From positions 1 to 64,000 of the forward strand of contig NZ_JAPDOG010000005.1 of NCBI RefSeq assembly GCF_026013545.1: DNA of 64,000 nucleotides, in the 5' to 3' direction. This DNA comes from Defluviimonas salinarum. Its GTDB lineage: Bacteria > Pseudomonadota > Alphaproteobacteria > Rhodobacterales > Rhodobacteraceae. Below the pieces are notes generated by a model that was not told the DNA's origin, searched no databases, and worked only from the letters and a program-made list of their open reading frames with translations. A program made the translations under genes and the position numbers. Shown piece by piece: positions 36,240 to 50,119 of the stretch. The number at the start of each line of letters is the position of its first letter. Within the stretch, counting starts at the first letter, position 1.

Positions 36240-37031
36240 TCAGCCGGTCCGGTCCATCCGGCTGGAATCGAGCTTCGCCTCGATCGCGGCGAGCCGGGTC
36301 AGCACCTCGTCGCGATAGGCATCCGTCATCGCGTGTTCCTCCTCGCCATGCGCCTCCTGCATCGAGTTGACGATGAGGCCGACGACGAGGTTCATCACCG
36401 CGAAGGTGGTCATCAGGATGAAGGGCACGAAGAAGGCCCAGGCCAGCGGATAGACCTCCATCACCGGCCGCACGATCCCCATCGACCAGCTCTCCAGCGT
36501 CATGACCTGAAAGAGCGAGTAGCCCGACCGGCCAAGCGTGCCGAACCACTCCGGGAAACTCGCGCCGAAGAGCTTCGTCGCCATCACCGAGGCGGCATAG
36601 AAGATGATTCCCATCAGCAGGAACACCGAGCCCATCCCCGGCAGCGCCGAGATGAAGCCCTCGACCACGCGCCTGAGCCGCGGCGTGACCGAGATGACCC
36701 GCAGCACCCGCAGGATCCGCAGCACCCGCAGGACCGCGAAGCCCTGTGCCGCCGGCGCCATCGCCACCGCGACGATGACGAAGTCGAAGAGGTTCCAGCC
36801 GCTGCGGAAGAACCCGAGCCGCCGCGCATAGAGCTTCGCCGCGATCTCGGCCACGAAGACCGTCAGGCAAAGCGTGTCGAGCAGGTGCAGAAGCCCGCCC
36901 GCCCGCGCCATCACCACCTGCGAGGTCTCGAGCCCGAGGATCACCGCGTTGAAAAGGATCACCCCGATGATCGCATTGCGCACGGTTGGTGTCTCAAGAA
37001 ATGCCGAAACTCGTTCGCGCGGCGTCATCAT
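36240..37031 (-). CDS. Bacterial voltage-gated sodium channel (NaChBac type)
   Basis: A 263-residue six-helix channel subunit. The S4 voltage sensor carries Arg every third position (R102, R105, R108, R111 in [15 protein letters not shown]). The pore loop contains the selectivity filter TLESWSM (residues 178-184), the signature of BacNav channels. S6 is [22 protein letters not shown], and the C-terminal tail is acidic then helical, as in tetramerising BacNav tails. Four subunits form a sodium-selective channel linked to motility or pH responses. It is convergent with dxs. Confidence 0.92.
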   Translation of the reverse strand: MMTPRERVSAFLETPTVRNAIIGVILFNAVILGLETSQVVMARAGGLLHLLDTLCLTVFVAEIAAKLYARRLGFFRSGWNLFDFVIVAVAMAPAAQGFAVLRVLRILRVLRVISVTPRLRRVVEGFISALPGMGSVFLLMGIIFYAASVMATKLFGASFPEWFGTLGRSGYSLFQVMTLESWSMGIVRPVMEVYPLAWAFFVPFILMTTFAVMNLVVGLIVNSMQEAHGEEEHAMTDAYRDEVLTRLAAIEAKLDSSRMDRTG

Positions 37032-37110
37032 GGTATCCCTCGTCCTGTTCGGCTCTCATATGGACGCAGGCGGGCGGGCCGACAAGACCGCCGAAACGAC
37101 AGGAGGCACC

Positions 37111-37779
37111 ATGTTCGGATTGATCCTCGCACTCGCGATGCTGGCACTGCCCGCCGCCGCCCAGACCGCGCCCTCGGCGGCCGAGATCGCCGCCTACGAC
37201 GGGCTCCACCGCGCCGCGCAAGAGGGCGATGTCGCCACGATCCGCCGCCTCGCCGCCCAGGGCGCGAACGTCAACGCCCGCGACGGCCGCCGCCGCACCC
37301 CGGCCCATGTCGCCGCCTTCGCCTCGCAGGACGAAGCTCTCCGCGCGCTGGCCGAGGCCGGGGCGGACATGAACGCGCTCGATGCCGACGCCTACGACAC
37401 CGTCACCATCGCCGCGGTCGCGAACGACCCGGACCTGATGTCGCTCGCCATCGCGCTCGGCAATGATCCGGGGCTCACGACCAGCCCCTATGACGGCACC
37501 GCGCTCATCGCCGCCGCCCATCTCGGCCATGCCGAGGTCGTGCGCCGGCTGATCGCGGCGGGCGCGCCGCTCGATCATGTTAACAATCTCGGCTGGACCG
37601 CGCTCATCGAGGCGGTGATCCTCGGCGACGGCGGGGAGAACCACCAAGCGGTGGTGCAAGCCCTCATCACGGCGGGCGCCGATCCCGCGATCGCGGATCG
37701 CGGCGGCACGACGCCTCTCGCCCATGCCGAGGCCCGCGGCTTCGACGCGATCGCCCGGCTGATCCGAACGGCCGAGTGA
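37111..37779 (+). CDS. Exported ankyrin-repeat protein
   Basis: A 222-residue protein with a signal peptide (MFGLILALAMLALPAAAQT) and five or so ankyrin repeats: DGLHRAAQEGDVATIRRLAAQGANVNARD, RTPAHVAAFASQDEALRALAEAGADMNALD, GTALIAAAHLGHAEVVRRLIAAGAPLDHVN and others. It is expected to act in protein-protein contacts in the periplasm. AGGAGGCACC precedes the ATG. It is divergent from the sodium channel gene. Confidence 0.85.
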   Translation: MFGLILALAMLALPAAAQTAPSAAEIAAYDGLHRAAQEGDVATIRRLAAQGANVNARDGRRRTPAHVAAFASQDEALRALAEAGADMNALDADAYDTVTIAAVANDPDLMSLAIALGNDPGLTTSPYDGTALIAAAHLGHAEVVRRLIAAGAPLDHVNNLGWTALIEAVILGDGGENHQAVVQALITAGADPAIADRGGTTPLAHAEARGFDAIARLIRTAE

Positions 37780-37803
37780 CCGCCCGGTCCGGCCTTGGAC
37801 CCG

Positions 37804-37998
37804 TCAGGCCTGGTGGCCGCGCTCGATCCTCAGATACTCGCGGAGCTTCGCATCGTTGTTGCGCTCGGTGGTGCGCTCGTGCAGCGCCTTGGTGGCGGGA
37901 TGCGTGCCTTCCTCGCCATGGGTCTTCTCGACCTCGACATAGTTCTTCAGACGGCCACCTTCGGGTGATTTCCGACGGTCGACGGCATGCCGGCTCAT
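37804..37998 (-). CDS. Small highly charged protein of unknown function
   Basis: A 64-residue hydrophilic protein with no Cys and no membrane segment. Charged runs include SRHAVDRRKSPEGGRLKNYVEVEKTHGEEG and a helical RTTERNNDAKLREYLRIERGHQA. GGAGGAGGAGAGT before the ATG at 37998 is a very strong ribosome site and supports translation. I do not recognise a family. It lies downstream of queG on the same strand. Confidence 0.6.
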   Translation of the reverse strand: MSRHAVDRRKSPEGGRLKNYVEVEKTHGEEGTHPATKALHERTTERNNDAKLREYLRIERGHQA

Positions 37999-38110
37999 AC
38001 TCTCCTCCTCCTTCGGTTTCGTCTGCCCCCAGGCGTCGGGGCGAAGTCCAGCATGGGGCCGAATCGGCCACATGACCACCCCCAATGCCCTCCTAAGTCC
38101 CGCTCCGGCC

Positions 38111-39148
38111 TCACTCCGCCAGCCGGGCGACGGCCCAGCGCGCGGCGTCGGCCACGGCCGGATCGGGATCGTCGCAAAGCGCCCCCGCCACCGGCCAGAG
38201 CGCCAGATTAGCAGAATTTCCGATTGCATACAACACGTTGCGCACGAACCTGTCACGCCCGATACGCTTGATGGGCGAGCCCGAGAACCGCTCCCGGAAC
38301 CCCGCATCGTCGAGCATGGCGAGCTCGGCCAGTTCCGGCGCACCGACCCGCGGCTGGTAGCCGATCTCGCGCGCCGCCGCCGCGAACTTGTTCCACGGAC
38401 AGGCGGCAAGACAGTCGTCGCAGCCATAGATCCGGTTGCCCACGAGGCCGCGCAACTCCTCCGCCACCGGGCCCCTGTGCTCGATCGTGAGGTAGGAGAT
38501 GCAGCGCCGCGCATCGAGCTCATAGGGCGCCGGAAAGGCCGCGGTCGGACAAGCGTCCAGACAGGCCCGGCACGAGCCGCAATGGTCGCCCTCGGCCATG
38601 TCCTTCGGCAGGTCGAGCGTGGTGAAGATCGCGCCGAGGAAGAACCAGCTGCCGAGCTCGCGGCTGACGAGATTGGTGTGCTTGCCCTGCCAGCCGATCC
38701 CCGCCGCCTGGCCGAGCGGCTTTTCCATCACCGGCGCGGTATCGACGAAGACCTTGATCTCCGGTGCCGGCCCCTCTTTCGCCGCCTCGATCAGCCAGCG
38801 CCCGAGCCGCTTCAGCCGCTTCTTCACCAGATCGTGGTAATCCTTGCCCTGCGCATAGACGCTGACCGCACCGCGGTCGCGCTCCGCCAGAACCTCGCGC
38901 GGATCGGCCTCCGGCGTATAGACCTCGGCCAGCATGATCACCGTCCGCGCTTCGGGCCAGAGCGCCGCGGGATCGCCGCGCCAGCCCATGCGCTCCGCCA
39001 TCCAGCCCATCTGCCCGTGCCGGCCGGCCGCGACGAAGGCCGAAAGCCGCGCCGCCGCCTCCGGGATCGCCCCTGGCGCGCAGAACCCGGCCGCCGAGAA
39101 TCCCTCCTCCAGCGCCCGTGCCGCGATCCGTGCCTTGAGCGCGGACAT
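38111..39148 (-). CDS. queG: Epoxyqueuosine reductase
   Basis: A 345-residue enzyme. Two 4Fe-4S motifs are present, [17 protein letters not shown] and [11 protein letters not shown] with the partner Cys nearby. Residues around [28 protein letters not shown] are typical of QueG. It reduces epoxyqueuosine to queuosine in tRNA using a cobalamin cofactor. The start MSALKARI at 39148 has AGGAG at good spacing; another ATG two codons earlier is possible. Confidence 0.94.
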   Translation of the reverse strand: MSALKARIAARALEEGFSAAGFCAPGAIPEAAARLSAFVAAGRHGQMGWMAERMGWRGDPAALWPEARTVIMLAEVYTPEADPREVLAERDRGAVSVYAQGKDYHDLVKKRLKRLGRWLIEAAKEGPAPEIKVFVDTAPVMEKPLGQAAGIGWQGKHTNLVSRELGSWFFLGAIFTTLDLPKDMAEGDHCGSCRACLDACPTAAFPAPYELDARRCISYLTIEHRGPVAEELRGLVGNRIYGCDDCLAACPWNKFAAAAREIGYQPRVGAPELAELAMLDDAGFRERFSGSPIKRIGRDRFVRNVLYAIGNSANLALWPVAGALCDDPDPAVADAARWAVARLAE

Positions 39149-39161
39149 ATCCATGCTCCTG

Positions 39162-39224
39162 CTCACTTTCTGTCCGAAAACACTCCACGGGGGTCCGGGG
39201 GTGTGAAACCCCCGGCGGCCGGGA
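39162..39224. repeat. Dispersed GC-rich intergenic repeat, copy 4 (inverted)
   Basis: On the minus strand it reads CCGGGGGTTTCACACCCCCGGACCCCCGTGGAGTGTTTTCGGACAGAAAG. It has the same build as copy 1: hairpin, GGACCCCC, T-rich block, CA-GAA tail. It lies between the GST and queG genes. Confidence 0.5.
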
Positions 39225-39890
39225 TCAGAAATCCAGATCCGCGTAATGCGGCGGCGGCGGGAAGCCCGGCACCTGGTCGGCGAGGAGCGACCGGAACGAG
39301 GGCCGCGACTTGATCTTGGCATACCAGTCCTTGACGTTCTGGCTGCGGTTCCAGTCGACGTCCGAAATGTAGTCGAGGCTCGACAGATGCGCCGCGGCGG
39401 CGAAATCGGCCAGCGTCATCTCGTTGCCCGCGAGCCAGCGGCGCTGGTCGAGCAGCCAGCTCAGGTAGTCGAGGTGGTACTTGATCCTCGTCGCGCCCGC
39501 CTTGACGTTCTTCGACTCGGGATAGCCGAGCCCCATCACCTTCTTGTTGACCCGCTCGTAGAGGAGCTTCGAGGTCACCTCGTCATGAAACTTGTCGTCG
39601 AACCAGGCGCAGAGCCTGCGCACCTCGTAGCGCGCGTCGGGATCCTTCGGCATCAGCCGCGGTTCCGGCACGGTCTCGTCGAGATATTCGCAGATCGCCT
39701 GGCTTTCCGACATCACCCGCCCGTCATGGCGCAGGACCGGGATCTTGCCGGCCGGGTTGCGGCGCAGGAAATCCGGCCCCTGTTCCCAGTAGCGCTCCTC
39801 GACCAGCTCGACCTCGATCCGCTTCTCCGCAAGCGTCAGCCGCACCTTGCGGCAAAAGGGCGAAAGCGGAACGTGGTAAAGACGGGTCAT
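39225..39890 (-). CDS. Glutathione S-transferase family protein
   Basis: A 221-residue GST. The N-domain opens [24 protein letters not shown] (a CPFC-like SPFC active-site region), with [13 protein letters not shown] and [11 protein letters not shown] as the glutathione contacts. The helical C-domain has [22 protein letters not shown]. Its substrate is unknown. It is upstream of the repeat and queG, on the same strand. Confidence 0.88.
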   Translation of the reverse strand: MTRLYHVPLSPFCRKVRLTLAEKRIEVELVEERYWEQGPDFLRRNPAGKIPVLRHDGRVMSESQAICEYLDETVPEPRLMPKDPDARYEVRRLCAWFDDKFHDEVTSKLLYERVNKKVMGLGYPESKNVKAGATRIKYHLDYLSWLLDQRRWLAGNEMTLADFAAAAHLSSLDYISDVDWNRSQNVKDWYAKIKSRPSFRSLLADQVPGFPPPPHYADLDF

Positions 39891-39942
39891 GGGCTGAACT
39901 CGGTTGCAATCTCCCCGGTGATAGCGGCGCGGCCCCGGCGGT

Positions 39943-40701
39943 TCAATCCTCGAAACAGGCCGAACGCCCGTCGGCGCGGATCGTCGCCGCCCCCTCGCCG
40001 ATGGCGCGGGCGCGCTTTTTCAGAAAGCCCGAGGGCCGGACCGGGTTGCGGCCCTTCGGATCGGGCAGCGTCGCGGCGATCAGCGCCGCCTGCCCGGCGC
40101 CAAGCTCGCTTGCCGAAACACCGAAATAGCGTTGCGCGCCGGCCTCGGCGCCGAAGGTGCCGATCCCGGTCTCGGCGACGTTGAGATAGACCTCGAGGAT
40201 CCGCCGCTTGGTCCAGACCAGTTCCACCACCGGCGTCATCAGCGCCTCGAGCGCCTTTCGCGGCCAGCTCCGCCCCTGCCAGAGAAAGACGTTCTTCACC
40301 ACCTGCTGGCTGAGCGTCGAGGCCCCGCGCCCCGACCCCTCGTCGAGCGCGGCGCGGATCGCCCGCATGTCGAAGCCCCAGTGCAGGCAGAAATTCGCGT
40401 CCTCCGCCGCGACCACCGCGCGGGCCAGCTCCGGCGCGATCTCCTCGATCGGCACCCAGTCGCGGGCGATGCCGCCGCGGCGCCAGCTTTCGGCGACCAT
40501 GTAGGGCGTCATGACCGGGTTGATGAGGGTGAAGGCGAGAACCAGGAACAGGAACCCTCCGACCACGCCCGCAACCCCGCGCCGGGCCCAGCGCAGAAGG
40601 TCGCGCGGCGTCAACGCCAAAACCGCTGCCGCGCCCTTCGGCGCCGCCTTCCGCGGTGGTTTCCCTGCTGTTGACCTGCCCTTCGCCATTGCCGGAACCA
40701 T
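39943..40701 (-). CDS. mtgA: Monofunctional peptidoglycan glycosyltransferase
   Basis: A 252-residue GT51 enzyme with a basic cytoplasmic N-terminus and one membrane helix (GVAGVVGGFLFLVLAFTLI). The catalytic region includes VVAAEDANFCLHWGFD (catalytic Glu), GASTLSQQVVKNVFLW and RRILEVYLNVAETG. It polymerises lipid II into glycan strands without transpeptidase activity. The ATG at 40701 is used; one four codons later (40689) or a GTG at 40707 are alternatives. Confidence 0.93.
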   Translation of the reverse strand: MVPAMAKGRSTAGKPPRKAAPKGAAAVLALTPRDLLRWARRGVAGVVGGFLFLVLAFTLINPVMTPYMVAESWRRGGIARDWVPIEEIAPELARAVVAAEDANFCLHWGFDMRAIRAALDEGSGRGASTLSQQVVKNVFLWQGRSWPRKALEALMTPVVELVWTKRRILEVYLNVAETGIGTFGAEAGAQRYFGVSASELGAGQAALIAATLPDPKGRNPVRPSGFLKKRARAIGEGAATIRADGRSACFED

Positions 40702-40742
40702 AGCCACGGCCGCCCCCCCGGGGTCAAGCCATTCCCGCCAGC

Positions 40743-41687
40743 TCAGGCCACGAAGAGCCGCGCCTCGCGCGCGTTGGCCACCGGACGCGCCGTGCGCGAA
40801 CGGCGTCGCGCCGCGGCCGTCGCGAGCTCGGGGAAGATCGCCAGGATCTCCTCCCTGAGCGCCCGGTCGCTCTCCAGAACGACTTCGCCGGGATGGAAGC
40901 TTTCGGTGGCCGCGCCCTCGGCGAAGATGATCTCGTGGCGGTCGAACATCAGGTGCAGGTAATCGACCTCAGCCATCGGCGCGCGAGCGATGCCGGGCAT
41001 GCCGACGAGATGCGCGGCCGCGGCCAGCACCTCGCCCTCACCGGTGACAAGTTCGGCCGGCCAGCCGCTGACCAGCATCCGGTGCTGCGGCGAGACCAGA
41101 AGCGCGCGGCGGTTGCCAAGCACACCCTCCGAGATCCGTACCGGCGCGAAGCGGTCCATGCCGCCGACCCGCCGCCGTCCTGCCCAGCGCACCGGCTGCG
41201 CCCCGTGATCCATGGTCGTCACAAGATCGCCGACGCCGATCTCCTCGACCTTCCGAGGCCCGTCGGGTGTCGCGATCAGCGTGCCCGGCGTGAAGCAGGG
41301 CGGCACCGGCCAGGGCGCCGGAGGGCTCACGACGAGATCATCGATGTTCAGCTGGGTGTTGCCGTTCTGGAGATCCGGCGTGTCGTCGGCATCGGCATTC
41401 ATGTCGATGGCGAAGGTCAGAAACGTGCCGTCACCGAGATCGACGCGGATGAAACCCGCCTGCTGCGTCGGATCGCCACGGACATTTCCGAACCCGAGAA
41501 ACGCGTACGTAAGCTGCGTCGTGCCGCCGTCGAGCGAGACATATTCGCCAGGCTGCACCGTGCCGAGCTTGCCGTCGACATCAGTAAAGGTCAGCGACGT
41601 CCAGGCGTTGGTGACGATATTTATGTTCCCGCCCGACTGGAGCGGATCGCCGTTCACGTCCTGCGCCGTCAAAGTGAACGTGGCCAT
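40743..41687 (-). CDS. Secreted-type Hint-domain protein
   Basis: A 314-residue protein. The first ~130 residues are beta-rich and Asp/Asn/Thr-rich, with no cleavable signal peptide. A Hint (hedgehog/intein) module begins at PPCFTPGTLIATPDGPRKVEEIGVGDLVTTMDHG and includes LLVSPQHRMLVSG. Rhodobacterales carry many such proteins, often exported by type I systems. Cys at the Hint start is the residue that could drive self-cleavage; whether it does is unknown. GGAAGA precedes the ATG at 41687. Confidence 0.85.
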   Translation of the reverse strand: MATFTLTAQDVNGDPLQSGGNINIVTNAWTSLTFTDVDGKLGTVQPGEYVSLDGGTTQLTYAFLGFGNVRGDPTQQAGFIRVDLGDGTFLTFAIDMNADADDTPDLQNGNTQLNIDDLVVSPPAPWPVPPCFTPGTLIATPDGPRKVEEIGVGDLVTTMDHGAQPVRWAGRRRVGGMDRFAPVRISEGVLGNRRALLVSPQHRMLVSGWPAELVTGEGEVLAAAAHLVGMPGIARAPMAEVDYLHLMFDRHEIIFAEGAATESFHPGEVVLESDRALREEILAIFPELATAAARRRSRTARPVANAREARLFVA

Positions 41688-41901
41688 TCTTCCGACCCCT
41701 CCCACCGTTACGAACACGACTGCCGTCACGATGAGAATAAGCGCTCGCGGCGTCCAACGGAATATCCGGGAGGAAAGTCAAGGAAGTGTTGCCAAAGCCC
41801 CACTTTCGGTCGGGCATCGCTACCCGTTTCCGGCAAAGTGCCGTGCCGGAAAGCACGGGACCGGGCACTCCGCCCGGCCCCGATGATCTTGGCGCGCCCG
41901 C

Positions 41902-46436
<4,535 letters not shown>

Positions 46437-46440
<4 letters not shown>

Positions 46441-46877
46441 TGGCCTTCTCCTTCTGCACTCAGCCCGATCGAGGCGAGAAATTCCGCTTCCGTCTGCCGC
46501 AGGTGGTCGCCGGCGAAGGCGAAGCCTCCGGGCTTGCGGTCGACATAGATTTCCTTGGTCAGGGGGAAGCCCCCGGCATCGTCGAAGAGCCCCGCCGAAA
46601 CGGCGTGGAAATCCGCCTTCGGATCGGTCAGCCGGTACCAGAGCGGCGAACCGCAGGTCGCGCAGCTGGCCCGCTCCGCCCAGTCCGAGGACCGGAACGA
46701 TCGCACCGGCCCCTCCACCGTCAGCGTGCCGGGCCGGGCGTCGATCTCGATGAAGACGCCGCCGGTCCAGCGCCGGCACATGCCGCAATGGCAGGCGTTG
46801 AGCTCGGGCTTCGCCGGCTCCATCGTGACGGTCACCGCGCCGCAGAGGCAGTGCCCGGTCAGGGTCTTGCCGCTCAT
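46437..46877 (-). CDS. GFA-family (glutathione-dependent formaldehyde-activating-like) protein
   Basis: A 146-residue zinc protein with the GFA motifs GHCLCGAVTV, NACHCGMCRRWTGG and ASCATCGSPLWYR. The family includes formaldehyde-glutathione condensing enzymes but most members have unknown substrates. It overlaps gltB downstream and the exported-protein gene upstream by a few bases. All three should be co-translated, a context that may be only positional. Confidence 0.87.
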
Positions 46878-47596
46878 TGCCGGTATCCTTCGCCATCGAG
46901 CGGCAGCACGGCCTCGGTCATCGTCATGTTGCAGTCGTAGCTCGGCTCGGTCGCGAGGAAGCCCTTGTCGCCGGGAAAGGCGAAATCGACCGGCGTGTCG
47001 GTGCGGCTCTCGGTCTCGCCGGAGCCGGCCTCGAAGGTCTCCTGGTCGGCGAAAAAGAGCCGCCAGTCGTGATGCACGAACTGCTGGCCGGAGCGGTGCC
47101 ACAGCACCGTGCCGTCCTCGGCCTCCGCGGTCAGGTCGAACCGGGTGCGCTCCAGCACCACGCCGTCGATCGTCACCGCCTCGCCGGTCAGCGTGTCCCA
47201 GCCGGTGTAATGGCGGACCTCGCCGGTCGAGCTCTTGATCCGGAAGTCGTAATCGTCGCGCCCGGTGGCGAGCAACATGGTGAACGAGGCCGGATCGGCC
47301 TCCGACAGAATCGTGTCGCGCTCGCCGGTGGTCAGGTCGTAGCTTTCGACCCAGCGGGTCTCGGCATCGACGCGGCTGGCATAGAACGGGCCGTCCTGGT
47401 CGAGATAGACCGCCCACTGGTCGCCCGGCTGGTCCTTCTCGCAGCGATAGTGCTGCGAGACTTGGCAGCCGCGAAGCTGGACCGTGGTGAAGACCTCGCA
47501 GCCCTCCGGTGCCTTGAACTTGCCGCCGGCCGACGCCGGCAGGGCCGGGCCGAGCGCCAGGACGCCGAGGCCGATGATCGCGCCGATCCGTGTCAC
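46874..47596 (-). CDS. Exported protein of unknown function
   Basis: A 240-residue protein with a signal peptide (RIGAIIGLGVLALGPALPASAG-GK), so it is periplasmic. Four Cys (CEVF, CQVSQHYRC, CNMTM) could form two disulfides. The body is beta-rich with repeated ETRW, GEVRHYTGWDTLTGEAVTIDG and SGQQFVHHDWRLFFADQ stretches. No family is recognised. The start is GTG at 47596 after GAAGGAAGTC. It lies between gltD and the GFA gene on the same strand. Confidence 0.72.
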   Translation of the reverse strand: MTRIGAIIGLGVLALGPALPASAGGKFKAPEGCEVFTTVQLRGCQVSQHYRCEKDQPGDQWAVYLDQDGPFYASRVDAETRWVESYDLTTGERDTILSEADPASFTMLLATGRDDYDFRIKSSTGEVRHYTGWDTLTGEAVTIDGVVLERTRFDLTAEAEDGTVLWHRSGQQFVHHDWRLFFADQETFEAGSGETESRTDTPVDFAFPGDKGFLATEPSYDCNMTMTEAVLPLDGEGYRQ

Positions 47597-47718
47597 GTTC
47601 AGACTTCCTTCATCCTCCGGGTCAGCGGACCTGACCGATTAACCTATCCTCGGATCCGGTAAACGGACCGGATGCCATACGTTTTGCCGACAGGACGCCG
47701 CCACCGCGCCGCTCCGGC

Positions 47719-49155
47719 TCATTCCGCCGCGACGGCCTGCGCCCCGGCGAGGTAGTCGAGCACGCTTTCCGCCGCCTCGCGCCCGTCGCGGATCGCCCAG
47801 ACCACGAGGCTCGCGCCCCGCACGATATCGCCCACCGCGAAGACGCCGGGCAGGCTGGTCGCATGGCTGCGGAAATCGGCCTTCACCGTGCCCCAGCGCG
47901 TCACTTCCAGCCCTTCCGAACCCCAGAGCTTCGGCAGGTACTCGGGCTCGAAGCCAAGCGCCTTGATCACCAGATCGGCGTCCTCGACATAATCCGCGCC
48001 CTCGATCACCTCGGGCGACTGCCGGCCCGACGCGTCCGGCGCGCCAAGCCGCATCTGCTGCACCAGAACGCCCTCGACCGCGTCGCCCGCGGTGAAGCCC
48101 TTCGGCGCGGTGAGCCAGACGAACTCGACGCCCTCCTCCTCGGCATTGGCGGTCTCGCGCTGCGAGCCCGGCATGTTGGCGCGGTCGCGGCGGTAGAGGC
48201 ATTTCACCGACTGCGCGCCCTGGCGGATCGCGGTGCGGACGCAGTCCATCGCGGTGTCGCCGCCGCCGATCACGACGACGCGCTTGCCCTTGGCATCGAG
48301 CTCGCCGGAGTCGAACTCCGGCACCTCGTCGCCGAAGGATTTGCGGTTCGAAGCGGTGAGATAGTCGATCGCCCGGACGATGCCCGCGGCGGTGGCGTTC
48401 GGGCCGGAAAGGTCGCGGCTCTTGTAGACGCCGGTGGCGATGATCACCGCGTCATGCTTGCCGCGGATCGCGTCGAAGCTGATGTCCTCGCCGACGTTGC
48501 AGTTCAGCACGAACTGCACGCCGCCCTGTTCGAGCTGGGCGATGCGCTGCATCACCACGTCCTTTTCCAGCTTGAAGCCGGGGATGCCGTAGGTCAGCAA
48601 GCCGCCGGCGCGGTCGTGGCGGTCATAGACCGTGACCTGCAGGCCCCGCCGCCGCAGCACGTCCGCCGCGGCGAGCCCGCCCGGCCCGGCGCCGATGATC
48701 GCGACGCTCTCGGTACGCTCGGTAGCCGGCCTGACCGGCTTGACCCAGCCATTGTCCCAGGCGGTGTCGGTCAGGTACTTTTCCACCGCGCCGATCGTCA
48801 CGGTGCCGTGGCCCGACTGCTCGATGACGCAATTGCCCTCGCAGAGACGGTCCTGCGGACAGATCCGGCCGCAGATCTCGGGGAAGGTGTTGGTGGCCTG
48901 GCTAAGCTCGTAGGCCTCCTGCAGCCTGCCCTCGGCGGTCAGGCGCAGCCAGTCGGGGATGTTGTTGTGCAGGGGGCAATGGGTCTGGCAGTAGGGCACG
49001 CCGCACTGCGAGCAGCGGCCCGCCTGCTCGGCCGCCTTGGCGGCGGCGAACTCGCGGTAAATCTCGCTGAAATCCTGTGCGCGGACACTGGCCTCACGCT
49101 TTTCCGGCATCTCGCGCGCGCGGGTCACGAACTGGAGCATGCGGTTCTGGGCCAT
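47719..49155 (-). CDS. gltD: Glutamate synthase (NADPH) small subunit
   Basis: A 478-residue subunit. The N-terminal Fe-S region has CSQCGVPYCQTHCPLHN and CGRICPQDRLCEGNC. It is followed by FAD (IIGAGPGGLAAADVL) and NADPH (VIGGGDTAMDCVRTA) folds. It feeds electrons from NADPH to GltB. The ATG at 49155 follows GAAGGATGTCCC. The promoter region holds a palindrome and a motif shared with ilvE/petP. gltB lies two genes downstream. Confidence 0.96.
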   Translation of the reverse strand: MAQNRMLQFVTRAREMPEKREASVRAQDFSEIYREFAAAKAAEQAGRCSQCGVPYCQTHCPLHNNIPDWLRLTAEGRLQEAYELSQATNTFPEICGRICPQDRLCEGNCVIEQSGHGTVTIGAVEKYLTDTAWDNGWVKPVRPATERTESVAIIGAGPGGLAAADVLRRRGLQVTVYDRHDRAGGLLTYGIPGFKLEKDVVMQRIAQLEQGGVQFVLNCNVGEDISFDAIRGKHDAVIIATGVYKSRDLSGPNATAAGIVRAIDYLTASNRKSFGDEVPEFDSGELDAKGKRVVVIGGGDTAMDCVRTAIRQGAQSVKCLYRRDRANMPGSQRETANAEEEGVEFVWLTAPKGFTAGDAVEGVLVQQMRLGAPDASGRQSPEVIEGADYVEDADLVIKALGFEPEYLPKLWGSEGLEVTRWGTVKADFRSHATSLPGVFAVGDIVRGASLVVWAIRDGREAAESVLDYLAGAQAVAAE

Positions 49156-49216
49156 GGGACATCCTTCGGGCAGGCAATGCAGGGTGCGCATTGCTACTCC
49201 CGTGGCTTCGGAAATA

Positions 49217-49238
49217 AAAGTCAGAATGACTGACATAA
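49217..49238 (-). promoter_or_regulatory. Motif shared with the ilvE/petP promoter (copy at gltD)
   Basis: Minus-strand TTATGTCAG-TCATTC-TGACTTT has core GTCA-N7-TGAC and matches 18 of 22 positions with 30838-30859. It is about 62 bp before the gltD start. Confidence 0.55.
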
Positions 49239-49280
49239 TTTGAGGATTTTTTAGCTCGGCCGGCTTTGGGGCAGGTTTTT

Positions 49281-49297
49281 TGACCTAAATTAGGTCA
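49281..49297. promoter_or_regulatory. Perfect palindrome upstream of gltD
   Basis: TGACCTAA-A-TTAGGTCA has perfect 8-bp arms. It lies 126 bp before gltD and just after the uppP stop, in an AT-rich stretch unlike the surroundings. The form suits a dimeric transcription factor. Confidence 0.5.
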
Positions 49298-49315
49298 GCA
49301 AATGATACCTATCCA

Positions 49316-50119
49316 TCAGAACCCCATGCTCAAAGCCGCCAGAGCCACCGTTCCGACGATGATTCGCCACCAGCCAAAGAGGCCGTATCCGTGCCGGCTG
49401 ACATAGCCTAGAAGCCAGTTGACCACGAGCACCGCGGCGACGAAGGCGACCGCGAAGCCGATCGCGATCTCCCACACCGCACCGAGGTCGAGCACGTCGC
49501 GGTTCTTGTAAAGATCATAGGTGAAGGCCCCGGCCATCGTCGGCATCGACAGGAAGAACGAGAACTCCGCCGCCGACCTCTTGTCGGCCCCGAGCGCCAG
49601 CGCCCCCACGATCGTCGCCCCCGAGCGCGAGACGCCGGGAATCATCGCGAGGCACTGGATCACCCCGATCCCGAAAGCCATCGGGATCGGGAACCGCTCG
49701 GCATCATGATGGCGCGGCGTCAGCGGCAGCCGATCGACGATCAGCAGCACCACGCCGCCGAGGATCAGCATCGAGGCGATGAGCCGCGGGCTTTCGAACA
49801 GCACGGTCTTGATCACGTCATGGGCAAGCACCCCCACGACCACCGCCGGCAGGAAGGCGATCAGCACCGAGGCGGCGAACCGCTGCGCATGGCGGTCGTT
49901 CGGCAACCCGACGATGGTACGGCCGATCTTCGCGGCATAAACACCCATGACCGCCAGTACCGCGCCGAGCTGGATCACCACCTCGAAGGTCTTGCCCGCG
50001 CTCTCGAAGCCGAGGAAATGCCCGGCGAGCAGGATATGGCCGGTCGAGGAGACCGGAATGAACTCGGTCAGCCCTTCGAGAAGGCCCAGCAGCAGGGCGC
50101 TCAGCGTGGTGTCGCTCAT
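49316..50119 (-). CDS. uppP: Undecaprenyl-diphosphatase
   Basis: A 267-residue membrane phosphatase with about eight helices. The two signature loops are [20 protein letters not shown] and [20 protein letters not shown]. It dephosphorylates undecaprenyl-PP for recycling in peptidoglycan synthesis and confers bacitracin tolerance. Length equals the E. coli protein (273) within a few residues. It is upstream of gltD on the same strand. Confidence 0.96.
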   Translation of the reverse strand: MSDTTLSALLLGLLEGLTEFIPVSSTGHILLAGHFLGFESAGKTFEVVIQLGAVLAVMGVYAAKIGRTIVGLPNDRHAQRFAASVLIAFLPAVVVGVLAHDVIKTVLFESPRLIASMLILGGVVLLIVDRLPLTPRHHDAERFPIPMAFGIGVIQCLAMIPGVSRSGATIVGALALGADKRSAAEFSFFLSMPTMAGAFTYDLYKNRDVLDLGAVWEIAIGFAVAFVAAVLVVNWLLGYVSRHGYGLFGWWRIIVGTVALAALSMGF

